From JAIBJN01 sp963838795 (GTDB taxonomy: Bacteria > Actinomycetota > Thermoleophilia > Gaiellales > Gaiellaceae): a stretch of 64,000 nucleotides of DNA. Made by a program: the position numbers and the translations under genes. How positions within the stretch are numbered: the first letter of the stretch is position 1; each line of letters begins with the position of its first letter. Below the pieces are notes generated by a model. The model was not told the DNA's origin, searched no databases, and saw nothing but the letters and a program-made list of their open reading frames with translations. The DNA is taken from NCBI GenBank assembly GCA_963838795.1, contig CAWISL010000007.1, positions 1 through 64,000 of the forward strand, in the 5' to 3' direction. Below are positions 1-7,723 of the stretch, piece by piece.

Positions 1-158
1 CCGAGCTGCTCGAGGGCGAGCCGCATGGCGACGACCGAACCTAGAGCATCGCCGTCGGGGTTCTCGTGGGTGGTGATCAAGAACCGGTCGTGTGACCGGA
101 TCGCGTCGGCGACCGCGTCGAGCTCAGGTGTCTTGGTTTCCGTCTGGGGCAAGCTCAT
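1..158 (-). CDS. nrnA: NrnA-like DHH phosphoesterase, N-terminal fragment
   Basis: The first 52 residues of a DHH-family phosphoesterase; the rest lies beyond the left edge. The diagnostic motif NPDGDALGS (about residues 33-41) is the first metal-binding motif of NrnA-type enzymes, which degrade nano-RNA and dephosphorylate pAp. The ATG at 158 lies inside the end of rbfA, a 35-base overlap, so the two are translationally linked. An rbfA-nrnA order is common in Gram-positive nusA-infB operons (known from the families). The exact substrate cannot be told from this fragment. Confidence 0.8.
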   Translation of the reverse strand, partial: MSLPQTETKTPELDAVADAIRSHDRFLITTHENPDGDALGSVVAMRLALEQL

Positions 159-477
159 CGATGAGCCTGGTTAGCCGCACCCCTTCCTCTATCGTCGGAT
201 CGTACTCAAAGCTCAACTGGGGAGTTCGCTTCAAGTGGAGCTCGCGGTTGACCGCGGCCTGGAGGACGCCGTGGGAGGACCCGAGGCCCTCGAGCGTCGC
301 GTCCCGCTTGCGCCGGGAACCGAGGACGCTGACGTAGACGGTCGCCTGGCGAAGGTCGGGGCTGGTCTTCACCCCGGTGACGGTGACGAAGCCGATGCGC
401 GGGTCCTCGAGCCCGCCGATCTCCTCGGAGAGCACTTCGCGGAGAGCCTCGTTCACACGGCGCATGCGCTCACTCAT
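124..477 (-). CDS. rbfA: Ribosome-binding factor A
   Basis: A 117-residue RbfA, the KH-like factor that binds free 30S subunits and helps mature the 5' end of 16S rRNA. It begins MSERMRRVNEALREVLSEEI and carries the family's DPRIGFVTVTGVKTSPDL segment, with a normal length. The start overlaps the end of the DUF503 gene by 8 bases and the stop overlaps the start of the nrnA-like gene. Its place downstream of infB is the usual bacterial arrangement. No anomalies seen. Confidence 0.95.
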   Translation of the reverse strand: MSERMRRVNEALREVLSEEIGGLEDPRIGFVTVTGVKTSPDLRQATVYVSVLGSRRKRDATLEGLGSSHGVLQAAVNRELHLKRTPQLSFEYDPTIEEGVRLTRLIDELAPDGNQDT

Positions 478-769
478 CGAGGGTCACCACGTCGCGCTCC
501 GCCCGGACGAGCTCGAAGGCCTGCGAGGCGAGGAAGCGCTCGGCGCCGTCCAGGAGGCCGACGAGCTCTCCATGCCCGCGGGCCACGCACGCGAGCGTCA
601 GCCGTGCGCGCTGCCACACGTCGTGGTGGTCCACCTCGGCAACCGAGGCGCCGAAGCGACGCTGCAGCTGGGCTTTGGCGGACAGGAGCTCCTTCCGCTT
701 CCCCTTGAGGGAGTGGTTGTCCGGGAAGTGGAGCTCCACGGACAGGATCCCGACATAGCCGGAACCCAT
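470..769 (-). CDS. ylxP: DUF503 family protein (YlxP-like)
   Basis: A 99-residue protein of the DUF503/YlxP family, recognised by the N-terminal pattern VGILSVELHFPDNHSLKGKR and by position between infB and rbfA, where this family is normally found. Its biochemical role is not established; co-occurrence suggests ribosome or 30S maturation. The ATG at 769 lies 5 bases after the infB stop. A single long frame happens to run from the infB start straight into this gene because of the infB frameshifts, but the family N-terminus fixes the true start here. Confidence 0.85.
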   Translation of the reverse strand: MGSGYVGILSVELHFPDNHSLKGKRKELLSAKAQLQRRFGASVAEVDHHDVWQRARLTLACVARGHGELVGLLDGAERFLASQAFELVRAERDVVTLDE

Positions 770-774
770 CGCGT

Positions 775-2758
775 CTACTCCGACTCGTCCGCCTCCGGCT
801 CGTCCGGGGCGCCGCCGTTCCCGGCGACCGAGAGGTCGGTGCGCTCGATCTCCCTGGTCTCGTACGCCTCCAGGACGTCGCCTTCCTTCACGTCGTTGAA
901 GCCGTCGAGCAGGATGCCGCACTCGAAGCCCTCCTGCACCTCGCGGACGTCGTCCTTGAAGCGCTTGAGGCCGGCGATCGTCGTCTCGTAGATGACGGTT
1001 CCCTCGCGCACGACCCGCACCTGGGCGTTCCGGCGGATGACGCCGCGCGTGACGTAGGAGCCCGCGATCACTCCCAGGCGCGACGCGCGGAAGAGAGCCC
1101 GCACCTCGGCCTCGCCGAGGATGTCCTCGTGCGTCTCGGGCGCCAGCATGCCGACGAGCGCCTGGCGGATGTCGTCCGTGAGCTGGTAGATGACGCGGTA
1201 CGTTCGCAGGTCGACGCCCTCGCGCTCCGCGAGAGCGCGCGCCTCGGCGTTCGGGCGAACGTTGAAGCCGATCACGACGGCGTTGGAGGCCGACGCCAGC
1301 ATGACGTCGCCTTCGGTGATGGCGCCGATGCCGGTGTGGATGACGTTCACACCGACCTCGGGATGGTCGATCTTGGCGAGCTCGCCGACGACCGCCTCGA
1401 TCGAGCCCTGCACGTCCGCCTTGACGATGATGTTGAGCTCCCGGAGGGCGCCCTCCTCCATCTGAGTGAAGAGCTCCTCCAGGGAGACGCCCTTCTTCGC
1501 GCTCCGCGCGAGCTGCTCGGCGCGAACGCGCTGCCCGCGGAGCTGTGCGAGGTGGCGCGCCTGGCGCTCGTTCTCGACGACGCGGGCGTGCTCCCCGGCG
1601 GCCGGCGGCTTGTCGAAGCCGAGGATCTCGACGGGTGTGCCCGGAGACGCCTCCTTCACCTTCTCCCCGCGGAAGTCGAGCAGCGCCCGCACCTTGCCCC
1701 AGGCGTCGCCCGCGACGATCGCGTCGCCCACCTTGAGCGTGCCCCGGGAGACGAGCATTGTCGCAACGGGCCCGCGGCCGACGTCGAGACGGCTCTCGAT
1801 GATCGGCCCCGACGCCTCTGCCTTCGCGTTCGCGTCGAGCTCGAGCTCGGCGTCGGCGACGAGGAGGATCTTCTCCAGGAGGTCGTCGAGCCCCTCGCCG
1901 GTCTTCGCGGAGACATCGGCGAACTGCGTCGTCCCTCCCCACTCCTCGGGCTGGAGGTCGTGTGAGACGAGCTCCTGGCGGACCTCTGGGAGTTGGCCTC
2001 GGGCTTGTCGATCTTGTTGACGGCGACGAGCACGGGACCTCGGCGGCGCGAGCGTGGTTGATGGACTCGACGGTCTGCGGCATCACGCCGTCGTCGGCCG
2101 CGACCACGAGCACTGCGATGTCCGTCACTTTCGCCCCGCGAGCGCGGAGTGCAGTGAAGGCCTCGTGGCCGGGGGTGTCGAGGAAGGTGATGCGCCGGCC
2201 GTCGTGGTCGATCTGGTAGGCGCCGATGTGCTGCGTGATCCCGCCGGCCTCGGTCTCGACCACCGCGCTCTCGCGGAGCGCGTCGAGGAGCGTGGTCTTT
2301 CCGTGGTCGACGTGGCCCATGATCGTGACCACCGGCGGCCTGGCCGTGAGGTCGTCGGGATCGTCCTCGTAGGTCTCGGGCTCGAGCTCCTCGTCGTCGG
2401 CGTGCTTGATCTCGATCTCGCGCTTGAGCTCGGTGCCGATGAGCTCGATCGCGTCGTCGGAGAGCGACTGCGTGATCGTGACCATCTCCCCGATGCCCAT
2501 CATGATCTTGATGATCTCGGGGACGGTCACGCCGAGCGCGGCCGAGAGCTCCTTGACGGTCGCGCCCGAGTTGACCTTGACGGGACCCGTCGGCTGAGGC
2601 GGCGCCTGCTGCGGCGCCCGCTCCTGCTTCTGCCCATCGCGAGGCGGCCGCTCCGCCTGGCGCGGGCGCGCCGCCTGCGTGTCGATGACCACGCGGCGCT
2701 TGCGGCGCCCTCCCGGCGCGCCGCCGCGCGGTCTCAGCGGTCTCTGACGATCAGCCAC
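775..2758 (-). CDS. infB: Translation initiation factor IF-2, with two apparent frameshifts
   Basis: IF-2 delivers initiator tRNA to the 30S subunit. Visible in order: a short basic N-terminus from the GTG at 2758, an IF2-N domain, then the GTPase motifs GHVDHGKTT (G1), DTPGHEAF (G3) and NKID (G4), then the C-terminal domains ending at 775. The frame breaks twice: at about 2030, just before the G4 motif, and at about 1985, just after it; each fits the loss of one base. Adding two bases gives 661 codons, a short but normal IF-2. An essential gene with compensable indels is most likely intact in the organism. It follows ylxR by 9 bases. Confidence 0.93.
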
Positions 2759-2767
2759 GATTCGAGC

Positions 2768-3016
2768 CTATTCCTCCCGTATAGACGCTTTCAAACCCGA
2801 TGGGATGGTGACCGTGCGCCTGAGCGTGCGCGCGAAGGCCCGACGCGCCTCCGCGCGCTCGAAGCACGAGGGCCGGCTGCACGTGTAGGCGCCGCGACCG
2901 GGCAGCGTCCGCCGCCGGTCCAGCTGGAGGACGCCCGAGGGCGCCGCGAAGCGAACGAGCTCCCGCTGCGGCGCCTTCCGGCCGCACCCGACGCACGTCC
3001 TCGTGGGCTCGCTCAC
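2768..3016 (-). CDS. ylxR: YlxR family RNA-binding protein (DUF448)
   Basis: An 82-residue YlxR/DUF448 protein. The family signature is visible as RTCVGCGRKAPQRELVRF near the N-terminus and PGRGAYTC in the middle. Proteins of this family are small nucleic-acid-binding factors encoded between nusA and infB; RNase P regulation has been reported for one member. The GTG start at 3016 overlaps the nusA stop in a GTGA arrangement, which points to translational coupling. The end is basic with no further domain. Confidence 0.9.
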   Translation of the reverse strand: MSEPTRTCVGCGRKAPQRELVRFAAPSGVLQLDRRRTLPGRGAYTCSRPSCFERAEARRAFARTLRRTVTIPSGLKASIREE

Positions 3017-4419
3017 GATGCAGGCTGCTCCTCCTCCTCGCCTCCGGCGGTCGCCTCGACAGGCTCCTCCACCGGCTCGTCGGCCTCCGCCTCGATCTCC
3101 TCCTCGAAGCCTCCGACAGGGATTGCCTCGGACGGATCGAGCTCCTCCCCGGCCTCCTCGCGGGCGGCCAGCTCGCGGTGCGCCGGGATCCCGCAGTAGC
3201 GGGAGCCCGGGACGGAGGTGTTCGGGCAGCGCTTGCCCGTGCCCAGGACCGCCGCGCAGCGCCCGGTGAACTCCTCGTCGGCGCCTCCGCCGAAGGCGGC
3301 CTCGGCCTCGCTCCTCGCGAAGTCGGTCTCCGAGGTGATGTCGACCTTCCAGCCCGTTAGACGCGCGGCAAGGCGGGCGTTGAGGCCCTCCTTGCCGATC
3401 GCGAGCGAGAGCTGGTCGTCGGGGACGACGACGGTCGCCTCCATCGTCTCGTCGTCGACGAGCACCTCGCGCACGCGCGCGGGCGAGAGCGCCTTCGCCA
3501 CGAACCGCGCGGGCTCCGGGTTCCACGGGATGATGTCGATCTTCTCGCCGCGTAGCTCCGAGACGACCATGCGGACGCGGGAGCCGCGGGGTCCGACGCA
3601 CGCGCCGACCGGGTCGACGCCCTGCACGTGGGACTCGACGGCGATCTTCGAGCGGTAGCCGGGCTCGCGGGCGACGCCGCGGATCTCGACCAGGCCGTCG
3701 GCGATCTCGGGCACCTCGAGCTCGAAGAGCGTCTTGATCAGCTCGGGATCGCGGCGCGAGAGGATGACCTGCGGGCCCTTCGTCCCGGAGCGGACCTCGG
3801 TGATGACCGCCTTGATGCGGCTTCCCTGCTCGTAGCGCTCGCCGTCCACCTGCTCGGAGCGCGGGAGGAGCGCCTCGACCTTGCCCAGGTCGACGAGGAC
3901 GTTGTTGCGGTCGCCGGCCTGCTGGACGATGCCGGTGACGACCTCGCTGACGCGGTCGACGTACTCGTCGTACATCATCTCGCGCTCGGCCTCGCGGATC
4001 CGCTGCAGGATCACCTGCTTCGCCGTCTGGGCGGCGATGCGGCCAAAGTTCTCGGGGGTGACGTCGGCGCGCTTGACGAGCTCTGGCGCAATGTCGGACC
4101 AGTCGATGGCCAGGTCGTCGTCGGAGATGAGCGTGTGCGACCGCTCGCCGTTCTCGGCTTCTGCAGCCTCGAGCTCGGTGATGGCGCGCTCGCGCGCCTC
4201 GTCGAGCAGGCGCTCCTCGATGTCGGGGGGCAGCTCGATCGACCAGACGCGGAAGTCGCCGCTCACGCGGTCGAGCTCCACCTGTGCGTGACGGGCTGCG
4301 CCCGGCGTCTTCTTGTAGGCCGCGAGCAGGGCGTCCTCGAGAGCGCGGACGAGCGTCTCGTCCTCGATGCCCTTCTCCTTCTCGATCTGCCTGACCGCTT
4401 CCAGGATCTCCCGGCTCAT
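3013..4419 (-). CDS. nusA: Transcription termination/antitermination factor NusA with an extra Cys/His tail
   Basis: A 468-residue NusA: N-terminal polymerase-binding domain (about 1-135), S1 domain (about 137-205) and two KH domains (about 206-350; GACVGPRGSRV and LAIGKEGLNARLA are visible). After the KH region there is an unusual tail: C-x9-C-x10-C-x4-H between about residues 381 and 407, like a small zinc knuckle, followed by an acidic Glu-rich end. Standard actinobacterial NusA normally ends soon after KH2. A strong ribosome binding site (AGGAAGGA) precedes the ATG. The gene follows rimP by 9 bases. NusA is known to feed back on its own operon in other bacteria. Confidence 0.95.
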   Translation of the reverse strand: MSREILEAVRQIEKEKGIEDETLVRALEDALLAAYKKTPGAARHAQVELDRVSGDFRVWSIELPPDIEERLLDEARERAITELEAAEAENGERSHTLISDDDLAIDWSDIAPELVKRADVTPENFGRIAAQTAKQVILQRIREAEREMMYDEYVDRVSEVVTGIVQQAGDRNNVLVDLGKVEALLPRSEQVDGERYEQGSRIKAVITEVRSGTKGPQVILSRRDPELIKTLFELEVPEIADGLVEIRGVAREPGYRSKIAVESHVQGVDPVGACVGPRGSRVRMVVSELRGEKIDIIPWNPEPARFVAKALSPARVREVLVDDETMEATVVVPDDQLSLAIGKEGLNARLAARLTGWKVDITSETDFARSEAEAAFGGGADEEFTGRCAAVLGTGKRCPNTSVPGSRYCGIPAHRELAAREEAGEELDPSEAIPVGGFEEEIEAEADEPVEEPVEATAGGEEEEQPAS

Positions 4420-4428
4420 TGTTCCTTC

Positions 4429-4866
4429 CTATCCCTCGTCGATGAGATTGCCGCGCGCGATCGCCTCGTATGGGATCTCCACCCGGTCGTCGCCCGTCGC
4501 GAGGGTGACCTCGCGCTCGTCGGCGGCCACGACCTCGCCGCGGAAGCGCCTCCGGCCCGCGATCTCCGTGCTCGTGCGGATCGCCGCCCGCCTGCCGACG
4601 ACGCCCGCGAAGTGCCGCGGTGTGCGGAGCGGGCGCTCGAGCCCCGGCGAGGAGACGTCGAGCGTGTAGCGGTCGAGGTAGCTCCGGAGGACGTCGGTGA
4701 CCCGCTCGCAGAGCGCATGGTCCACCCCTTCGGGGTGGTCGATGTACACGGTGAGGCGCTCGGGCCCACTGAGCTCGGCCGCCAGGACCTCGACATTCGG
4801 CAACCTCTCCTCGACCGTCGCTGCGACCTCGCGTTGGATCTGTCGCTCCTTCTCGTAGACCTGCAT
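4429..4866 (-). CDS. rimP: Ribosome maturation factor RimP
   Basis: A 145-residue RimP, which assists 30S assembly. The conserved DVSSPGLERPL motif is at about residues 68-78. I chose the ATG at 4866 because an AAGGA ribosome binding site sits about 6 bases upstream; an in-frame ATG at 4905 would start inside a strong hairpin and adds residues not typical of the family. It is the first gene of the rimP-nusA-ylxR-infB series, and the leader immediately before it holds a terminator-like structure. Confidence 0.92.
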   Translation of the reverse strand: MQVYEKERQIQREVAATVEERLPNVEVLAAELSGPERLTVYIDHPEGVDHALCERVTDVLRSYLDRYTLDVSSPGLERPLRTPRHFAGVVGRRAAIRTSTEIAGRRRFRGEVVAADEREVTLATGDDRVEIPYEAIARGNLIDEG

Positions 4867-4881
4867 TCCGTTCCTTCTCGC

Positions 4882-4907
4882 AAAAAATGGGCGCCGCGCG
4901 CCCATTT
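4882..4907 (-). terminator. Intrinsic-terminator-like hairpin in the rimP-nusA leader (candidate attenuator)
   Basis: On the minus strand a perfect 9-bp stem (AAATGGGCG / CGCCCATTT, 4885-4907) with a 5-base loop is followed directly by a six-T run at 4887-4882. Its end lies about 15 bases before the rimP ATG and just ahead of the ribosome binding site. The position, inside the operon leader rather than after a gene, suggests attenuation that could be sensitive to NusA. It could also simply terminate transcription from upstream. Confidence 0.6.
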
Positions 4908-4996
4908 CTCCGAACCTGGGGAAATGTCCCGGTCAGGATAGCAGCGCCGGACGGCGTTGTCGGAGATCGTGGCGAACGAAACGAAAGCGTACGTTG

Positions 4997-5021
4997 AGGC
5001 GACCTCTCGGAGGTTTCGCCT
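4997..5021 (-). terminator. Hairpin downstream of the small membrane protein gene
   Basis: Inverted repeat with arms AGGCGA/TCGCCT plus an inner CCTC/GAGG, a 3-base loop and a 2-base bulge. It lies 24 bases after the stop of the minus-strand small membrane protein gene and before the rimP leader. No T-run follows, so a Rho-independent function is uncertain. Confidence 0.35.
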
Positions 5022-5044
5022 TTCGCCGAGCTTCGGGGCGCCGA

Positions 5045-5227
5045 CTAGGAGGATTTCGCGAAGCGCCTAAAGAAACCCGTCAAGCGTCCCGACTCCGCTC
5101 CGCGACGGATCCAGATGGCGAGGAGCGGGACGATGAGTAGCCCGCCAAGCGGCTTTCCGGTCAGCAGCAGCCACACAACCACAGCCATGACAGCGACCGT
5201 GAACCCGATGCGTAGCGCGAGCATCAC
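5045..5227 (-). CDS. Small two-segment membrane protein, unknown function
   Basis: A 60-residue reading frame with a hydrophobic segment at about residues 4-23, a second at about 27-44 and a basic C-terminal tail rich in Arg. It looks like a small inner-membrane protein with both ends inside. I do not recognise a family. ATG codons occur at residues 1 and 2. Coding potential rests on the clear membrane pattern and codon use; the gene is isolated upstream of rimP on the same strand. Confidence 0.5.
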   Translation of the reverse strand: MMLALRIGFTVAVMAVVVWLLLTGKPLGGLLIVPLLAIWIRRGAESGRLTGFFRRFAKSS

Positions 5228-5937
5228 TCCAGGAGTCTACGCCGGTGGCGCTACGCCGCCAAGCTGAACGGCCCTCGTGGGCGACGCTGAGCGGCTCGGA
5301 GACGGTCGTCGAGGGCGGGGCGAAGGTGTCCAGTCATCCCGGCTTCGGGCGCGGGGGATCGCTCACAGCGACTCGGGACAAGTCGGATACCGCTGTGCAG
5401 CCAGAGTCGACGGGCGCCCCCTGCTCTCCGACGCCGCCCGAATCTTGGCCCACTCGGCGACCTAGCAACCCAATGGAGGTTCCGCACGCAGCGGACTTCA
5501 ACTCCCGTTCGCCGTTGCGTTGCGGTGGGCGAAAAGGCCGGGAGGGTCGGGCGAGCCTGGCAGCCTTGCCCTCCCCGGCCACCGCCCGCACGCCAAGCTG
5601 GCGGGGCGGGCCCGCGGAGTGACGGACACCGACGGGACACGGCAAGCCCGCCGGCTGCGGCCACCGGAAGGGCTTCCCCCCGCCGGCGCCCGTCGACCCG
5701 AGTGTCTCACACCGCGCAGCGGTTGGCACGGGATTCGGACGCCGCGCCGCATCCGGCGCCCGCTAGTCCCGTGGAGGGAAGGACGACCAGTGTCTCCCAA
5801 CCACGGGACGATCCTCCGCCATCTAGCAGTTTGCCCCCATAGCGAGCGCACAAAACCCACCAGCGGCGCTCGAGTCTCCTCGGCCTTCCACGTCTCAGCG
5901 CGGGTACGGGACGGCGCATCAGGCGGCACGGCGGCGG
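5228..5937. other. Gene-poor interval, no supportable gene
   Basis: About 700 bases where all six frames are open in places only because of high GC. The translations are Arg/Pro/Gly-rich with no recognisable motif, hydrophobic pattern or ribosome binding site. No tRNA, rRNA or repeat was seen. It borders an HNH-nuclease remnant, so it may be decayed mobile DNA. Confidence 0.5.
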
Positions 5938-6333
5938 TTGGAGCCGCTCGTTGCTGCGGGGATGGCCAGGTGCGCCCGCTGCGGGGAGCTCATCGAGGCC
6001 GGGGAGGCTTTCGACCTCGACCACACGGACGACAGGGCCGGCTACCTGGGCGCGAGCCACCAGGCTTGCAATCGCGGGGCGCCCTCGGGGATCGGGCGCG
6101 GCGGGTGTCGCGGCGATGGTGAGTTCGGCGATTATCCCGTGTACGGGCCGCGCGATGGGGAGCTACGGCTCGTCGAGCTGGCCTCTCCGAGCTGCGCCTC
6201 CGCCGTCCTCGGGATCGTCCTCGACGTCGGCCGCGGCCCGCGTCCCGGCGTTTTGTCCTCGTGGGACGCAGGGTACGGACGCCACTTGCAGGGGTGGGGC
6301 CGATGCGGCGGGTTCCGCCCCTGCCCCCACTAA
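5938..6333 (+). pseudogene. HNH endonuclease remnant (C-terminal zinc/HNH motif)
   Basis: The first 45 residues contain MARCARCGELIEAGEAF, then LDHTDD, YLGASH and CNR: the Cys-x2-Cys / DH / H-x3-CNR pattern of small phage-type HNH endonucleases. That motif normally sits at the end of a longer protein, but nothing recognisable precedes it here, and the roughly 85 residues after CNR look like random GC-rich translation. A start at 5962 (MARCARC) is possible. I read it as the decayed end of a mobile-element nuclease; a very small intact zinc protein is the alternative. Confidence 0.5.
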
Positions 6334-6433
6334 CGCGCTTGGCAGGATTCATCGAGGCGGCGTTCAAGGCTCCCCACGGGGGCGGCATCCTCGAGCCGCA
6401 GGAGGAGCCGTCCCCGTCAGGATTTTCTTCCGT

Positions 6434-6790
6434 TCAGCGGCTGGACCCAGACGCCTTGCTTCGGCGCCGTCCTTCGCTTCGGCCGCGGCTCGACGACTGC
6501 CGCCCGTTCGAGGCCGCGTGCGCCGACGAGCCCGTGATCTCGTGTACCTGACTCATCAATTCGGCGGGCAAGTCGGATGCGCGGGTCCTGACCTCCTTCA
6601 CGACATCCTTCGCCTGGCGCGCGAACGCGCCGCTCGTCGTCAACGCATAGAGGCCTGCGCCCGCAGCTGGGAGAAGCAGCCAGCGGGCCCGAGGCCCTCG
6701 TGTGTCTTTCCCGCTCGCGGCGTCTGCGACGTCTCCAAGTCGCTCGCCGAGATCGACGATCTGCTCAGACAACCTCTTGATGTCAGCCAT
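6434..6790 (-). CDS. Small single-pass membrane protein, unknown function
   Basis: A 118-residue protein: amphipathic N-terminus (MADIKRLSEQIVDLGERLGD), a short hydrophobic segment around residues 38-53 (LLLPAAGAGLYALTTSGAF) and a long basic Ser/Arg-rich tail. AGGAAGGA lies about 12 bases before the ATG. The layout resembles YtxH-like or other membrane-anchored helper proteins, but no family is certain. It lies near a PRC-barrel gene on the same strand, which hints at a stress-related neighbourhood. Confidence 0.55.
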   Translation of the reverse strand: MADIKRLSEQIVDLGERLGDVADAASGKDTRGPRARWLLLPAAGAGLYALTTSGAFARQAKDVVKEVRTRASDLPAELMSQVHEITGSSAHAASNGRQSSSRGRSEGRRRSKASGSSR

Positions 6791-6946
6791 TTTGGTGCGT
6801 TTTCCTTCCTCGATCGAGGTGTCCCGTTATTACCAGCGACGGGTAGCCAGGAGCATCGGGGGCGAGCCGAGGCCGCAAGACGGCCCGCCCCGATGCGGTG
6901 ATGCCGGAGGGTCAGCAGGCTCCGGCTCGGAAAGAGGAGGCCAGTC

Positions 6947-7318
6947 TCAGAAGCCTCCGTAATAGCCGCCGAGCTCGCTCTTGTAGGCCTCGTCCTGATA
7001 GCGGGCCTCGTCGAACTCGGGCGCATTCTTGATCTCGTCCTTCGACCGGTTGACGTAGACAGCCTCGCTGTCGAGGTCGACCCTGTGGATGACGCCGGCC
7101 GGGAGCATCACCTTCTTGCCGAAGATCCACGGCCCCGTATCGACGACGACGTAGCTCTGCGAGGTTTCGTACGTTGCCTCGTCGATCTTTCCGATCCCGC
7201 CATCCGTGGCCTCGACGCTGAAGCCCGTGAGGTCCACTCCCCGGCCCACATCGGTGCCAAGGGTGCCCGCGTCACGGTACGTCCAGACGTCGGTAGTGGT
7301 CTGCGTGGTTTTGTCCAT
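6947..7318 (-). CDS. PRC-barrel domain protein
   Basis: A 123-residue protein with a PRC-barrel-like core: a GVDLTGFSVEATDGGIGKID strand segment, then YVVVDTGPWIFGKKVMLPAG, a layout typical of PRC-barrel proteins of actinobacteria. The end is a Tyr/Gly-rich tail. GAGGAGGGG lies just before the ATG, a strong ribosome binding site, suggesting good expression. PRC-barrel proteins of this kind are often stress-induced; the function here is not known. Confidence 0.8.
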   Translation of the reverse strand: MDKTTQTTTDVWTYRDAGTLGTDVGRGVDLTGFSVEATDGGIGKIDEATYETSQSYVVVDTGPWIFGKKVMLPAGVIHRVDLDSEAVYVNRSKDEIKNAPEFDEARYQDEAYKSELGGYYGGF

Positions 7319-7618
7319 GACCCCTCCTCTACATGGCCTCCTCTGCGGTGACTAGGACGCCGCAGCAGTCGGCCGAGTTCACTAAGACCCCTTGCATACC
7401 GCGCCGCCGAAAACGGTAAACCTGAGGCCCACAGAGGCGGCGGCACTCGCGACGAGTGGTCTCCTCGCTCGCCGTTCTCTAGAAGGCGGTTGAAACGCCG
7501 AGGGCTGCCTGTTTGTGAGGAGCCGGCAAGGGTAGAACGAAGACCGAGCACTCGCCTACCAGGCCGCTCCGTTCCTTAGGCCGTAAGGCAGCAGCGCGAA
7601 GTGAGTTCGTCGGCGCGA
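7319..7618. other. Intergenic, no gene seen
   Basis: Holds the upstream region of the PRC-barrel gene (minus strand). I saw no convincing reading frame, repeat or RNA here. A short fragment with coding character begins at 7619 on the plus strand. Confidence 0.4.
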
Positions 7619-7723
7619 ATGTCGGGTGAGACGGGAGTCACAGTGACGCTTTCCGAGGAACGTCTGGCCAAGAACGAGATCCTCTTTCGCGCGGTAAACG
7701 AACGCCTGGATGACCTGACCTAA
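7619..7723 (+). pseudogene. 34-residue fragment resembling the N-terminus of a conserved actinobacterial protein
   Basis: An ATG frame giving 34 residues with the protein-like segment LSEERLAKNEILFRAVNERL, ending in TAA at 7723 where it overlaps the end of the convergent corA gene by 4 bases. This resembles the opening of a small conserved family (LA-x-NE-x-x-FR-x-VNERI) that I remember only by pattern; the rest of such a protein is missing. Either a truncated remnant or a real short peptide. Recognition is weak. Confidence 0.35.

Noticed and set aside
470..2758. A single 762-codon fusion of IF-2 and DUF503
   Set aside because: The middle part is Arg/Pro-rich frame-shadow; the two indels in infB bring the frames together by accident.
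5251..5929. Several open frames of 100-200 codons on both strands
   Set aside because: Arg/Gly/Pro-rich, without start signals, motifs or periodic codon use that would set one above the others.
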